A stretch of 64,000 nt of DNA from Haliclystus octoradiatus (lineage: Eukaryota > Cnidaria > Staurozoa > Stauromedusae > Haliclystidae): assembly GCA_916610825.1 (NCBI GenBank), contig OU744448.1, forward strand, positions 14,569,936-14,633,935, written 5' to 3'. Below, piece after piece: positions 12,230-24,200 of the stretch. Position 1 is the stretch's first letter; each line of letters opens with the position of its first letter. The position numbers and the translations under genes are program-made. The notes beneath the pieces are model-generated. The model searched no databases, had not been told where the DNA came from, and worked only from the letters and a program-made list of their open reading frames with translations.

Positions 12230-15200
12230 ATGGCTGCTGAAAGTGGTGTGGATGAAGATGAAAAATATCTCTACGGTGACGGAGAATCCAATGACAAAGG
12301 TGAGTTTGTATTAGAATCAGCTGACACTGAATTGTAATGGGTTTAATATTGAATGAGAGCATAATCAACCAGACAGACATAAACTTTTCTTTCTTCCATG
12401 GGTTGGGGTATGGGTTGTTGTAGTAACCATGTTTGAGTTTTTTAATCCCTTCTGTTAAAATTACTGTGCTAACTAAATCATTCACTGGGACTCTGGGAGT
12501 AGATCTAGGAAGCAGAAGTGCCATTCTCCGCAGATCAGAAACCTAGATGTTTTGGACGATCTCTAATTTTTAAAGATTCTCATTTATCTACAGCTATGAA
12601 ATCAAAACAATTTGATAATAAGCTGCAAGCTATTTTATTTACTAACCAAATTTAGGGGTGCATTAAAATCTGACTGTCAGTAAGTAGAAGAAGAAGCCTA
12701 TTCTTGCCTCCTTTGGTCATTTTTTCATTGTGCTTTTTACAAGGAAAATTCGATCCTTTGCGTATTACAATTCATTGCATTAGGGTCACTCCGCTTCAAA
12801 TTGCAAACAAAAGCAAATGACTTGTATCGCGTGTACACATTTTCAAAGGCTTGTAATTGTTTATTTACTCTATGTATCGAATTGAACTTCTATTGTTACA
12901 ATGTTTAAATTATATAAGAACAATTTTCTGCTGCAATTTTGTAATTGTTAAGTGTTTTCGCATATTCCGATTCACCTCCGTTCCATTTCTGCTCGCTCTA
13001 CCCTAATTTGTTTTAGCAAATAGAAATGAAAATCACCTAACAGTCAATGCAACTACAAATTACTTTTTTACGAACTACTGAAGTCAATTCTAAGATTAAT
13101 TTGAACAAGGGGATAATGTTTTGTTCGTCTTTTACGCACACATATTGTGTTGTTTGTTTTTCTCTCACATTCACATTTGTTGAAAATGAATTGGCGATAT
13201 TCATAAATAAAAGCAAGACATTCTAACTGTTGTACTGGTAGCCAGATTAAGTGTAACTTGTTAACTAATACAGTGAAAAAGAATGAAAGAAACAAAACGG
13301 AAAGAGGAATTTTTGTCAGTTGTCTCCAGATTGAATATATATTGAAAAAGAAACTGATTGTCGCTTTCCGTAGAACAATTGTTAATCTGTGATCTGTGAA
13401 ATGAGATTGTCTCATTTACGAAGTAAATAATGTTTTCTAAATGGAATCAACTGAGTTATGAAGTTCTCTTATATTTTTACAAAACATTTAAATATGATTA
13501 ATGTGAAGTAAAAGCTCTGATCTTTCAAAAGAATGCAAGTGAAGTTTTTTTTTTCGGATTTATTTTTATTTTTCAGATATGCTATTCTTTGGAATTTGTC
13601 TCAGCTTTTTGGGATCTAGATTTCCAGGTTCCCGGGTTTTGTCAAACCCTGATTACACGTCATCCAAATAAATAAAAATAGCTCCGCTACGCTTGGGCTC
13701 ATCGTGAATGATATAATAATCAAAATAAACAAATTGAAATCAAATTCAATAGAATATCAAATCAATCAAGTCATCATGCAAAGAAAAATCAAATCGAATC
13801 AAATTCAATAAAGTCCAATCGAAAGATATAAAAATCAGATCAAATAAAAATATCAACTTCAATAAAATAAAATAAATCAAAACAAAAAAATCAAAGCAAA
13901 AGAAAATTAATCAAACCAATATAATAATTATTGTATAAGTTAGATTAATAAAATAAATAAAAAATATGAGATAGATATTAAGAATGGAATAATAAAATAA
14001 AAGTTGAAAAAGGTAAAAAGAAAGTAGAGTAAAACTATCAGAAAAAATATATCCAAATAATAAATCAAATAAAACAAAAAGGAAAAGCTAATTATGCAGA
14101 CCGTTGGGGTTGAACCCAATCCCATGCGCTTGATACAGACGCTCCACCCCTAGACCAAACCTATATTGCAAATGCCAAGTGATTTTCACTACTTATAATA
14201 CAGGTGTGAGTTGTAAATGAAGTTGTCTCGCCTTAAGCTGATGTCGCAGCAGAATTAAAACATTTTAATAAGAATGTAAACAACAAATATCCATGCAAAC
14301 TATTACCAGAAGAATATTCATCGCTCACTAATTATACTTGGGCCTAGCGCAATTCTATGAAGTACAGTAAATGATGTGAAATTTTCCCTTCAAAGTATCG
14401 CCTTGTTATTGCTGTCGCATGGACAAACTGGTTTAAATAGTCTTTAGAATTAATTCCAAATAAAACCATGGTGACTGGCTTAGCAGTTTAATGTAATAAA
14501 TAACTTCAGAAAACAATATAAACAATAAATATATAATACTGTCTTGTCTAAGCCCCCAAACAAATGATGAATTGTCGGTTTAAAAGTTCTCACGGTCAAA
14601 CACAACAAAAATTATCTATGAGATAATCACGATGTAAACTAATACAGGAGTATTAGAAAATATTTCATTTAATATTGCAATTGTAATCTCGCTAAACTGC
14701 GAGTACACCAACATGGCCGCTATCAATTTTACTAACAATGTTACCTGGATGAAATCTCTCCTAACCGTGATTCCAAATCAATGCCAGAACCTGAACAATA
14801 ACTCATTGAAGTCTAGGCTGATATTGCGCAATCGCTGACGATCACTGATTGTCTATGAATTGTTTGCGGGCAAAGCAGTCTGCGATCCGCTATTTACAAA
14901 AATATCGCGGTAACGGTCACAATCACGGTGGCCATGTGTGAAAACTGAAAACGTAGTCTCAGCAGAATATATAAGTCGCGCCCACAATCACGCTTTCGTA
15001 ACCGTGATTTACCAATTTTTTCCCATTATCATAGCATAGACTCACGGATACTACGTAACCATGAGTCAAAAATGTTGTGAAAGTGATTACACCACTCTAA
15101 TCTAGAAAATGCTATCTACTAGGGCGGTGGGATGATCTTAGATCAATCAAATACAGAATTATATCCAAACAAAGATATGTTGAATGTCAAAGCTACAATG

Positions 15201-18200
15201 CTATAAACTATATAGCAAACTATTGATGACATGATTTAATTTGAATTGCTATCTCAGCCATCATGTTTACTGTTTACATGTGCGCAAAAGGTGTTGTCAA
15301 CATTTAGGGATGAGACGATTGTTCTGAAAACAATCGGATTTGCCGATTATCGGCGCCAATTTTTACTAATCGAAAAATAATCGGCATCGGCATATCAACC
15401 ACTTTGTCAATCGTTGAACCGATTGTTTTAGACAATGAAATTCATTATAAAAATTTCTTTATTCAAAAATTTTTTAATTTAATGTTTTGATGTCATCTCA
15501 AACTTAATTAAAAGTTTATATCGCTCAGTGCAGTCGCTCTGTTTTGTTTACATTGTTTTGTAATTCAAAACCTATTCAAAACGAATGATTCGTCATGCCA
15601 CTTGACACCTTCTATTGTTATAAAGAGGATTAGGTCAACACATTAGCGTTGATGAATAAAACACGTGAGCATGGTCGAATGAATAATTTTATTGAGAATG
15701 AAAAAGCGGCCGCCGAGTTTTATTTTGTAGGAAACAGTTTTAAAATAGTTAAAGTAGTTTGATGTTCAAAAAATGCTTGTACAGAGATTTTATTTTTATT
15801 ATTTTGGATGAAGTAAACAGGAAAGATATACAAATTATTTACGGGAAAAAGTCCCTTCATCTAACGTTGCCCGCTTCGTTTTGTTGACAGGCAAACTTTT
15901 GCTATAATCAAATTTAAAAAACATAACGATATTTCATTTTGTTTAATTCAGCTAATTGCAGACTTGCATATATAATGTAATTTCATATTATAAACTCATG
16001 ATCTACGTCTACGGCTATGTGTTTTCTCCTGCTAAACAATCGGCAAAAACCGACTAATCGGCGGCTAACTAATCGGCATCGAACATCGGTAAATTTCATT
16101 ATCGTCTCATCCCTATCAACATAATCTTTTGAGTACAGTTTCTGGCAGCCGAAATAAATCCGCCGTGTGAAACGTAATGTTCACCATGCATTACCTAATT
16201 CTCAAACTCTTTAGCATGCTCTAAATTTTATCTTTTTACAAAATTACTTCAAACTTTGCTAAGTTGATATTCACTTCATTATCAATTAGAAATATAAATC
16301 CCATTAAATTCTTCTGAGGCTAGGATTTGATTGGAACCAAGATTTACTTTCCGGTGTACAATGTGTGCCAGATGCATGGTCTGACCCTACTACAAGGTCA
16401 GAGATACAGTATTACAGTTTCGGTTTTTGTGAATCATTTATTCAAAATATTTTGAACATTCACTAACCCAAAACTTACAATTTATCAGCAACATTGTTAG
16501 CTTCAAAATAGCACAAAACTTTCTCATGTACAAGCGTTTACTTATATATTTTATCCCCCATAAAAAAGTGTTCCATTATGTCAACAAGCGAATCTGTGAC
16601 CAAGTAGTTTACATAATACGATTGATTACATTTTATTTGCACTATGAATTATGATTTATTTGTAGGTCTTGTATTAGACTATATGATTGACTATAATAGC
16701 GTGCATAAAATGAATGGCTTTTGTAATTAAATATTAACTATTGAAATTTGTTATTTTTCATCAATAAGAAAATGATATTGAAGAAGATTCTCTTTCCACC
16801 AAATCAACAGAGCGATTAAGGTAAAAATATTAATTATAAAAAAAACTGTTGCTATTCCCAGCCATTCCATTTGATCATTTATAACAAAATGAATAATGTT
16901 CAATGAATAACTAGTATTTGACTTTTACATGTTAATCTTTACTACAGTGAATTGCGAGCTGATGCACCAGAATTTACAAGTAAGATAACTGCACTGAAAG
17001 ATGCCTCCATAACTCCTAAGGTAAGATAATTCATATTTATAGCCTACTATTACAGATCACACAAATCAATTAAATCGGTTTGGAACAATAAAGCCAAATT
17101 TTTCCATCTGTTGAGTTATTTATAATTTTTAGAATAGAATTTGGATGCTCGACGCTGCATTTTTCCGGAATAAAAAATTGGGTGCCCAGATTAATTTTGG
17201 GACTATGAGGCATGAGAGAGTTCCTTCAAAGGATTTTTTCCTTTTCTGTTAGCTCTAAAACAAACAAAGAACTGATCTAGCTGTTATTTTTGGAGATTTT
17301 TGAGGGTTTCTAACTTGTCTACTGTTCCAAACCTCCTTAGAGCTGATGCTTTCTTTCTGGTATGTCATAGTTACATAAACAAATCTATTTCTACAGTTCT
17401 ACCGATATAAAAAAAACATATATACTGGTAAAAAGTTTTGAATAAAAAGATTTCAAATAATGTAATTTTATGTACTTGTTTAGCTAATGCTAATGATACT
17501 TACTTCTGTGAATTATCAGGCTGATGCAGATCATCTTGACGACAACCCTGGATTAAATAATCATGAATTATCAAACGATAGTAACCACTCACATAACAAT
17601 ATATTATCGAATAACATAGAAAAACAAGACGAGAATGGAGAAGACTTCGCAGAAGGAGAAGAAGATGACGATGAGGATGACGATGATGACGATGATGATG
17701 ATATTCAGGTCACTATCGGTGAAATAAGTCAAGTCGGTTCTACGTATAGGTAAGTACAAAATAGTAAAGGTAAAATTCATTATATAGAAGTCAAAATGTT
17801 GTTTTTTCCATTTGTTCACATTTATCAGGGACCCTGTGGCATGGAAAGCCAATCAAACAAATACTCAATCAGCACCAGGTAAAATAGAATATACAGCATT
17901 ACACTTGCAATATTTACACACTACAACAAAAGCATGTACAGTGTTACCCATTTATGTGCAATTCGGATAAGCGAAATTCCCTCTTATCTGCAACCTGGCT
18001 TTGAAACCCGTTAAACAATTTTCTGGTCAAGTCCTTGGTAAACAAATTCGGATTTATAACTGCAAACTCGGATAAATGCAATGAAAATCGTTGGCAATTT
18101 TGACTTGCACTTAAAGGGAGAATACTGACCGGGGAACGTTGCGCGCGGAACTTGAATTCTTCATACCAAATTCAAGTACTCGTTTTGAAACAGAGTCGGC

Positions 18201-21200
18201 CTCGCCTTAATTCTATTGTTTTGAACGAAATAATTGAAAGCACGAGACACGAACAAATGTCGAAGCCGTGAATTCGTGACAATCATCAACGAATCAATGT
18301 TTTTGAACAACGATTTATTTGATGTATTTAACTCAGATTCGCATAGTTTTATTGAATTATCACATTAGTTTGCTTTTGGTATATTTATCCTTGGTTATAT
18401 TTACTGAAGTTGCCTTGTTATTAGTTGGCAAGCTTTTATGGACCGATCGTTACATCAAAAACATGAAAAAGAACGATAGTCGATACGCAAGATGACCTAA
18501 GATGTCAAGAAACACAAGGATTTGGCTTTATAACAAAAATAAAAATGTTAAACAAGGTTCTTGTTTAGTGTTACTTTCGTTCAACATATCAATCGAACTG
18601 ATCGAACTAAAACCGCTTCTGCACATCATACTTTTTATACTGTTGATCACATAGTAAACAATACATTAAAGTCCAGAACGTGATAAAATAAGTACGTAGT
18701 ATAGCTCCCAAATTGTGATTTTAATTTGTTCATTTGAAATGCTTTACCATAAGATCAACATACGACCAGAATAATAAAACGAAGCTCACTCGGAACTCAC
18801 ACGCACGGCAGCTTTTCTCAAAGCTTTGTTTAAATTGATGACGTATGAGTTGGTTGAGCGCGCAATGTTCCCCGGTCAGTATTCTCCCTTTAAGCGGGTT
18901 ACCTACTTTTACTTTCTAAAAGTACTTTGTAAAAGCATGTTACAAAATATTTTATCATCACATTTTATCATCATTTATTGAGATACCTTTAGGCCACTAC
19001 CTTGTTAAAAGTGGCTTTTTCAAAGTGCTCATACATAATACTGCAAAATTAATGTCAAGCTCAATGTTCAAAATGTCTATTTTCATTATGCTGACTTATC
19101 CATCTCTTGGACCATAGCTTTATGGTTAAGTAATTGACTGATGCACAAAACATTTGATGACATAAATGTTCAATAAAGGAATGAATGAATCCAAATACAT
19201 AGGTGACAATAAATAGCAGTATGAAAATTATGGAATTGATCCCTTGAGTAAATCATGGTATACATGAATCATTTGTATGAGAAGGAGTTACTTTATAAAC
19301 AACATTAAATGATCATTCAATAGTAGATAGCTTGTTTATCTTTGAAATGTATATATTTTTTGTTTATTTGGAACAGCAGCTCCATCATCTTCATCTAAAG
19401 GTGTTGATGTCAATGCTGTAGGTCAAGTTAATGACACCCCAATATATGAATATGATTTTGATACTGGCACGTCAAGTATTGAAGAAAAACCATGGCGTAA
19501 ACCAGGTAAGGACTTCTAGACATTTTCATCTTCAAATTGTTTTAGTATTTGAGAGAGAACACAAGTAAATATCATACTCTTTTAGAATGACGGTCATAAC
19601 GGGTACTTCAATTTGCAATTATTACTTGTGTATTTTATTATCCCAAATTACATCATTTTTAATACAAAAACAAATATATAATCAATTATTTTGGGCTATA
19701 CAGATTGACGTTTATGACAACATTTTGATTTAATCTAGTAATGTATTTGATAAAACTGTTGATGACTTGTAATCGCAAATGACTCTGTTTAAATTTTATT
19801 TTCAAATAATTAACCACGGTGGCTTTTGATTTTACAATGTCTCTTGTGACTCATCATGTTAATAGAATGCTATTCAGGTATCTCACCTGTTCCGTATCAC
19901 ATTAATTTAACTTTATTATAGATTAGATTGCATAACAGGACTTCTATAAACGGTAGTAGCAAATGTAAATGTTGCATTCAGTTTTGTTTTTATGCATCCA
20001 AAAATAAATAGTAACTCTGTATTTAGACATGGTATATATCAATGATAAAACTAACAAACAAACAGCAAAGATAACTTTATGATGTTGGTGCTAAACACTG
20101 AGATTACTCATCTAGGCTAGCTTTTAGGATTTAAATATATATAAAGAGAAATGATGATGGATAAATTCAATACAACCACATTGATATGGACAAATTATAT
20201 TTTCAGGTGCTGATATATCAGATTATTTCAACTATGGTTTCACAGAAGACACTTGGAAGCAGTATTGTGAAAAACAGCGTCGTCTTAGAAGTGAGGGCGG
20301 ACAGCCTGTCATGCTCAAGAAAGTGCAGGTATGAGTTTGACAAGAGTTTTCTAAATTTGGGATAGAGTTTGAACCTAGAACCTCATTTTTGTAATAATAA
20401 TGGGGGGTGCCCTGATTGATTTGGGGGCTAAGGGGCTTCAAAGTCACCCCTGGCATTGTTTACATCGATAATCATACATGTTATAAAAACATTAATTATT
20501 GGAGGAAATTCTACAAATACAAAACAATCTGGGATAATAGTATTTTGAAAATTTATTGGGATGGAATGCTAGAATCAGCTTGTTATTGAGGTATATTAAG
20601 AAAGTTTGATTGTAGTGACAATATTTCATTATTTGATTTATTTTTCAGTCTGCTACACCTGCTGCTAGCGGGACGCCACAAGCAGAATTAGAAGTTTTAC
20701 CTGATGGTTAGTATATTTCCACTTCAATCTATCTTGTTTGATTGCCAAGGGCAATTGGTAATGAGCTGCTTAAACTATTCTCATTCTTTATTAAATTCAG
20801 GAAGGACAAGATTCAAAGCTGGTCCACCACCTGATCGTCAAGCAGAAGGATCAATCGCCGTAATTGGAGGAGAAAGTGCAAGATGTGTGTAGCGTTTCAT
20901 GTATTGGTTGATTAATTGCTACCAAGTTCATATGTGTCTTGATGTTCTGTTAACTATTTCTGTCATTAGTAGTGGAAAATCGTCGACGAGAAGAAGAGGA
21001 GATGATGATGCAATCAATGCGACCACCACCAGGTTTCAATCCTATGTTCCCACCTGGTAAAATATCTCCTTAGTTACATTATATAACTCATGCACTGAGT
21101 GTGTTGATATGTTGGGATTTATGTGGTTGTTATTGTTATGCCTCTAAAGGAATGCCTCGGCCAATGTACAGACAGATGCATCCTAATCTTCCTCCTCCAT

Positions 21201-24200
21201 TCTTTGCTCATCAACCTCCGCCAATGGAACAGGGGATGAGTATGTCTAACCCAGCCATGAGCACAGCATCATCAATGCCAAATTCACATGGTATTCCAGT
21301 TAGGCCTTCATTTGCAGACCCTATGGCTGGTATGTTTCCTCATGGCATTCCAGGCCAGCTTCCGTCAAGAGGCATGCCAGGTAAACCATCTATCAATATG
21401 TACTGTGTATATACTATGAAGGTGTGCGTCGGATCGGATTTACAGAAAATTGATTACGGGCACAAACGTAATATTGATCAGAATCCGATCCGAAGCAATA
21501 ATTATAATTATAACCCGATTTGAAACTAAAATTTCTGAATTAATCCAAACTAATCTGAAATTTTTTGCATGAAATCCGAAAAAATCCGAATTCCAGAGGG
21601 CATCAAAGAGGTGTAAAACATGTAAACTTCCGAATAGACATACATATAGCCAACATAATTTGACACAGTTGTACTTATATTTTATTTAAATCTATCGGCG
21701 CTTGTTTACAGTCTCATACAATGTTTGACTTACTAAGCTGTCTATCGTTATATAAAGTTATGAACCATTATAATACTGAGAATGGACTGTGGAGGAGAAC
21801 ATGAGACACAACACACATTGAAACGATGTACGATTAATCAAGACATCTTAATCATTTCCTTCGTAAAATTTTAATTTATTTTACATCAATCGAGTCAATC
21901 GGACCAATTGTAAAAATGATCACAAAGCGGGCCGCTATATTAACATGGCAAAACTTTATTTTCTGTGTTGAAAGGAAACTAGAACACATCAGACACAAAA
22001 GACAAATACTCAGTCAGATTTCGAAATCCGAAATAATCCGACCAAAAAATATCACTACAAATTCGATCCGATCCGAAGACCAAAAATATCAACCCAAATC
22101 CGGCCCGATCTGATCCGATTGGATCGTATTCGGACTCGGATTCGGGTTGCAATCGCACATCTCTAATATACTATATAAATAAATAAAATGAGTCAAAAAA
22201 GAAACATACTGTTCTCGCTACTTCGAGTTTCACGCCATACGGCGATCATCAGGCAAGAACAGTATGTCTCTTTTTTGACTCATTTTATTTATTTATCTAT
22301 TAAAGCTCTGATATTTATCATTGAGCACTATACCTACACAAGTGTGGACAACTTTACATTATTTATCTATATATATATACATATAAATCAACTATGTGTG
22401 CATCAGTTAGAAAATGCTCAATGCAAAAAAACAGAGCAATATAAATAATGAATCAAAGATCAAAAGTTTACTCCTTGCGATTCATTATAATCTTCAAACG
22501 GATTTTCAGTACACCGTCTCAGGAGAGAATTTAAAACTCGGAGTAAGCCTGTTCATTGTTAATATTTAGAGTGATTTTGAAATGTACAACTTTGTGAATA
22601 TCTTTTCTCCATTGATAATAATGATTCAAAAACAGTGGCATGTAGTCTAGTGAGAGGGTGCTTACAATATCTATCAAAATCATAATTATAATTCTACCAG
22701 CTATTTGGGCTACCCGCGCTGCTGGGTTATCTTTGGAGATTGAAACTTATCTCCAATCTTATTGTTAACGATGGCGTTCTCGAATTTCGGAGTTAAGTCA
22801 ATGATGCATAGCTGCAGCTATTGTAATTGAAAAGAGGAACACCTTCTTTTGATAGCTTCATCTGCCATAACTTGGTTGGAATCCAGCAGTTCTGATGATA
22901 CTATCTACAAAATATTTGATTGAAAATTTATGAATTGATGGATGAACATACAGATTTTTAAACTCTCCCACATTGCCAGGTAATATACATGAAAAATTAC
23001 TCGATTCCGATTGACAAGCTATTATTCCTGAAAATTTTAAAACAGTGCAAAAGACGAAAAACGGTACAAAAAGTAAAATCTAGATTTGATTGGTAGAGGC
23101 AACAATAGAACTCAAAATGAAACAATAGCATTGAAATTTAGAAAAGCTGCAGGAATTATAGGGCTCTTGCAATTTGATCTTTTTTTGAAAAATCTACTTG
23201 TGCTAATTGATCCCGTATTGAACTCGAAACCGTATGATTACCTCTACAAATCTGTGTTACTTTTTTCTTTCTGCAGGTGCCGGTGTAGTGCCTATGCCTG
23301 GTGAATATCCTGGAGGTCCGCCATTAGGTGAACTACCGCATGGTGGTATGTTGATATTATTATTATTATTATTTAATGGCAATGTTTAATAAATTTGTTA
23401 CTGTGTTTTATATTGTTAGAAAAACTAAAGCTCCAAGCAACATTTGCTCGCTTGTAATTTCCATTTGGGTATTCTAATGTTTTCTACCAAACATTTTCTG
23501 ATGGTTACATCCATGTAAACCTTTCCACCTTTCAAAAATGTGTACATTCTTCCACAATATTTATCCAATGCATTAAGTTACCCTTATGATATGTTACATT
23601 CTAGATATAGTTAGGGATGCGAATCGAATATCGATTAATCGATTAATAATCGAATATCGATTAATCGAATATCAATTAATTGAATATTGATTAATCGATT
23701 AATAATCGAATATCAATGAAATGTCGATTGTTCGAATAGTAAAATGAATATTCGATTATTTAAATTAATTTTAAATATGCTTATTTCCAAATATAAAGCA
23801 ACCTTTTTTTGATAAATTTTTCTTCAAAATCAAATGCTCTTTTCGCCAATATAAAATACGAAACAAACATGCGACAAATCATTCAAATTGTCGTCTTTTG
23901 CGTGTTTGAATGGTCTACGGAACTCCCCCTACTTCAGACTCTGTTGCTATGACAATTAATTGATCAAACAGACGTGATGAAGCATGAAGCGCATTGAATA
24001 ACATGAATTCTGTAAACAAATGTTGAAGCGAGCTGAGCGAACAAACTGTTATATCTATGTATTCAAAATCTTCAAAAATCTATGTAAAGATAGTGAAGTT
24101 GAATTTGATGTTTTCAACACATTTCTTGCAGTTGTGGAAAAGGTTTTGTTTGTGTTTTCATTGTCTACTTGAATGGTAACAATAGAACAAAAGATTTTGA

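Noticed and set aside
13068..13415. 115-aa minus-strand frame in FIP1 intron 1
   Set aside because: Phe/Leu/Ser-rich from AT composition, with no domain or splice support.
17604..17852. Minus-strand hydrophobic Ile/Val-rich frame
   Set aside because: It is antisense to the FIP1 poly-Asp tract (GAT repeats read as ATC).
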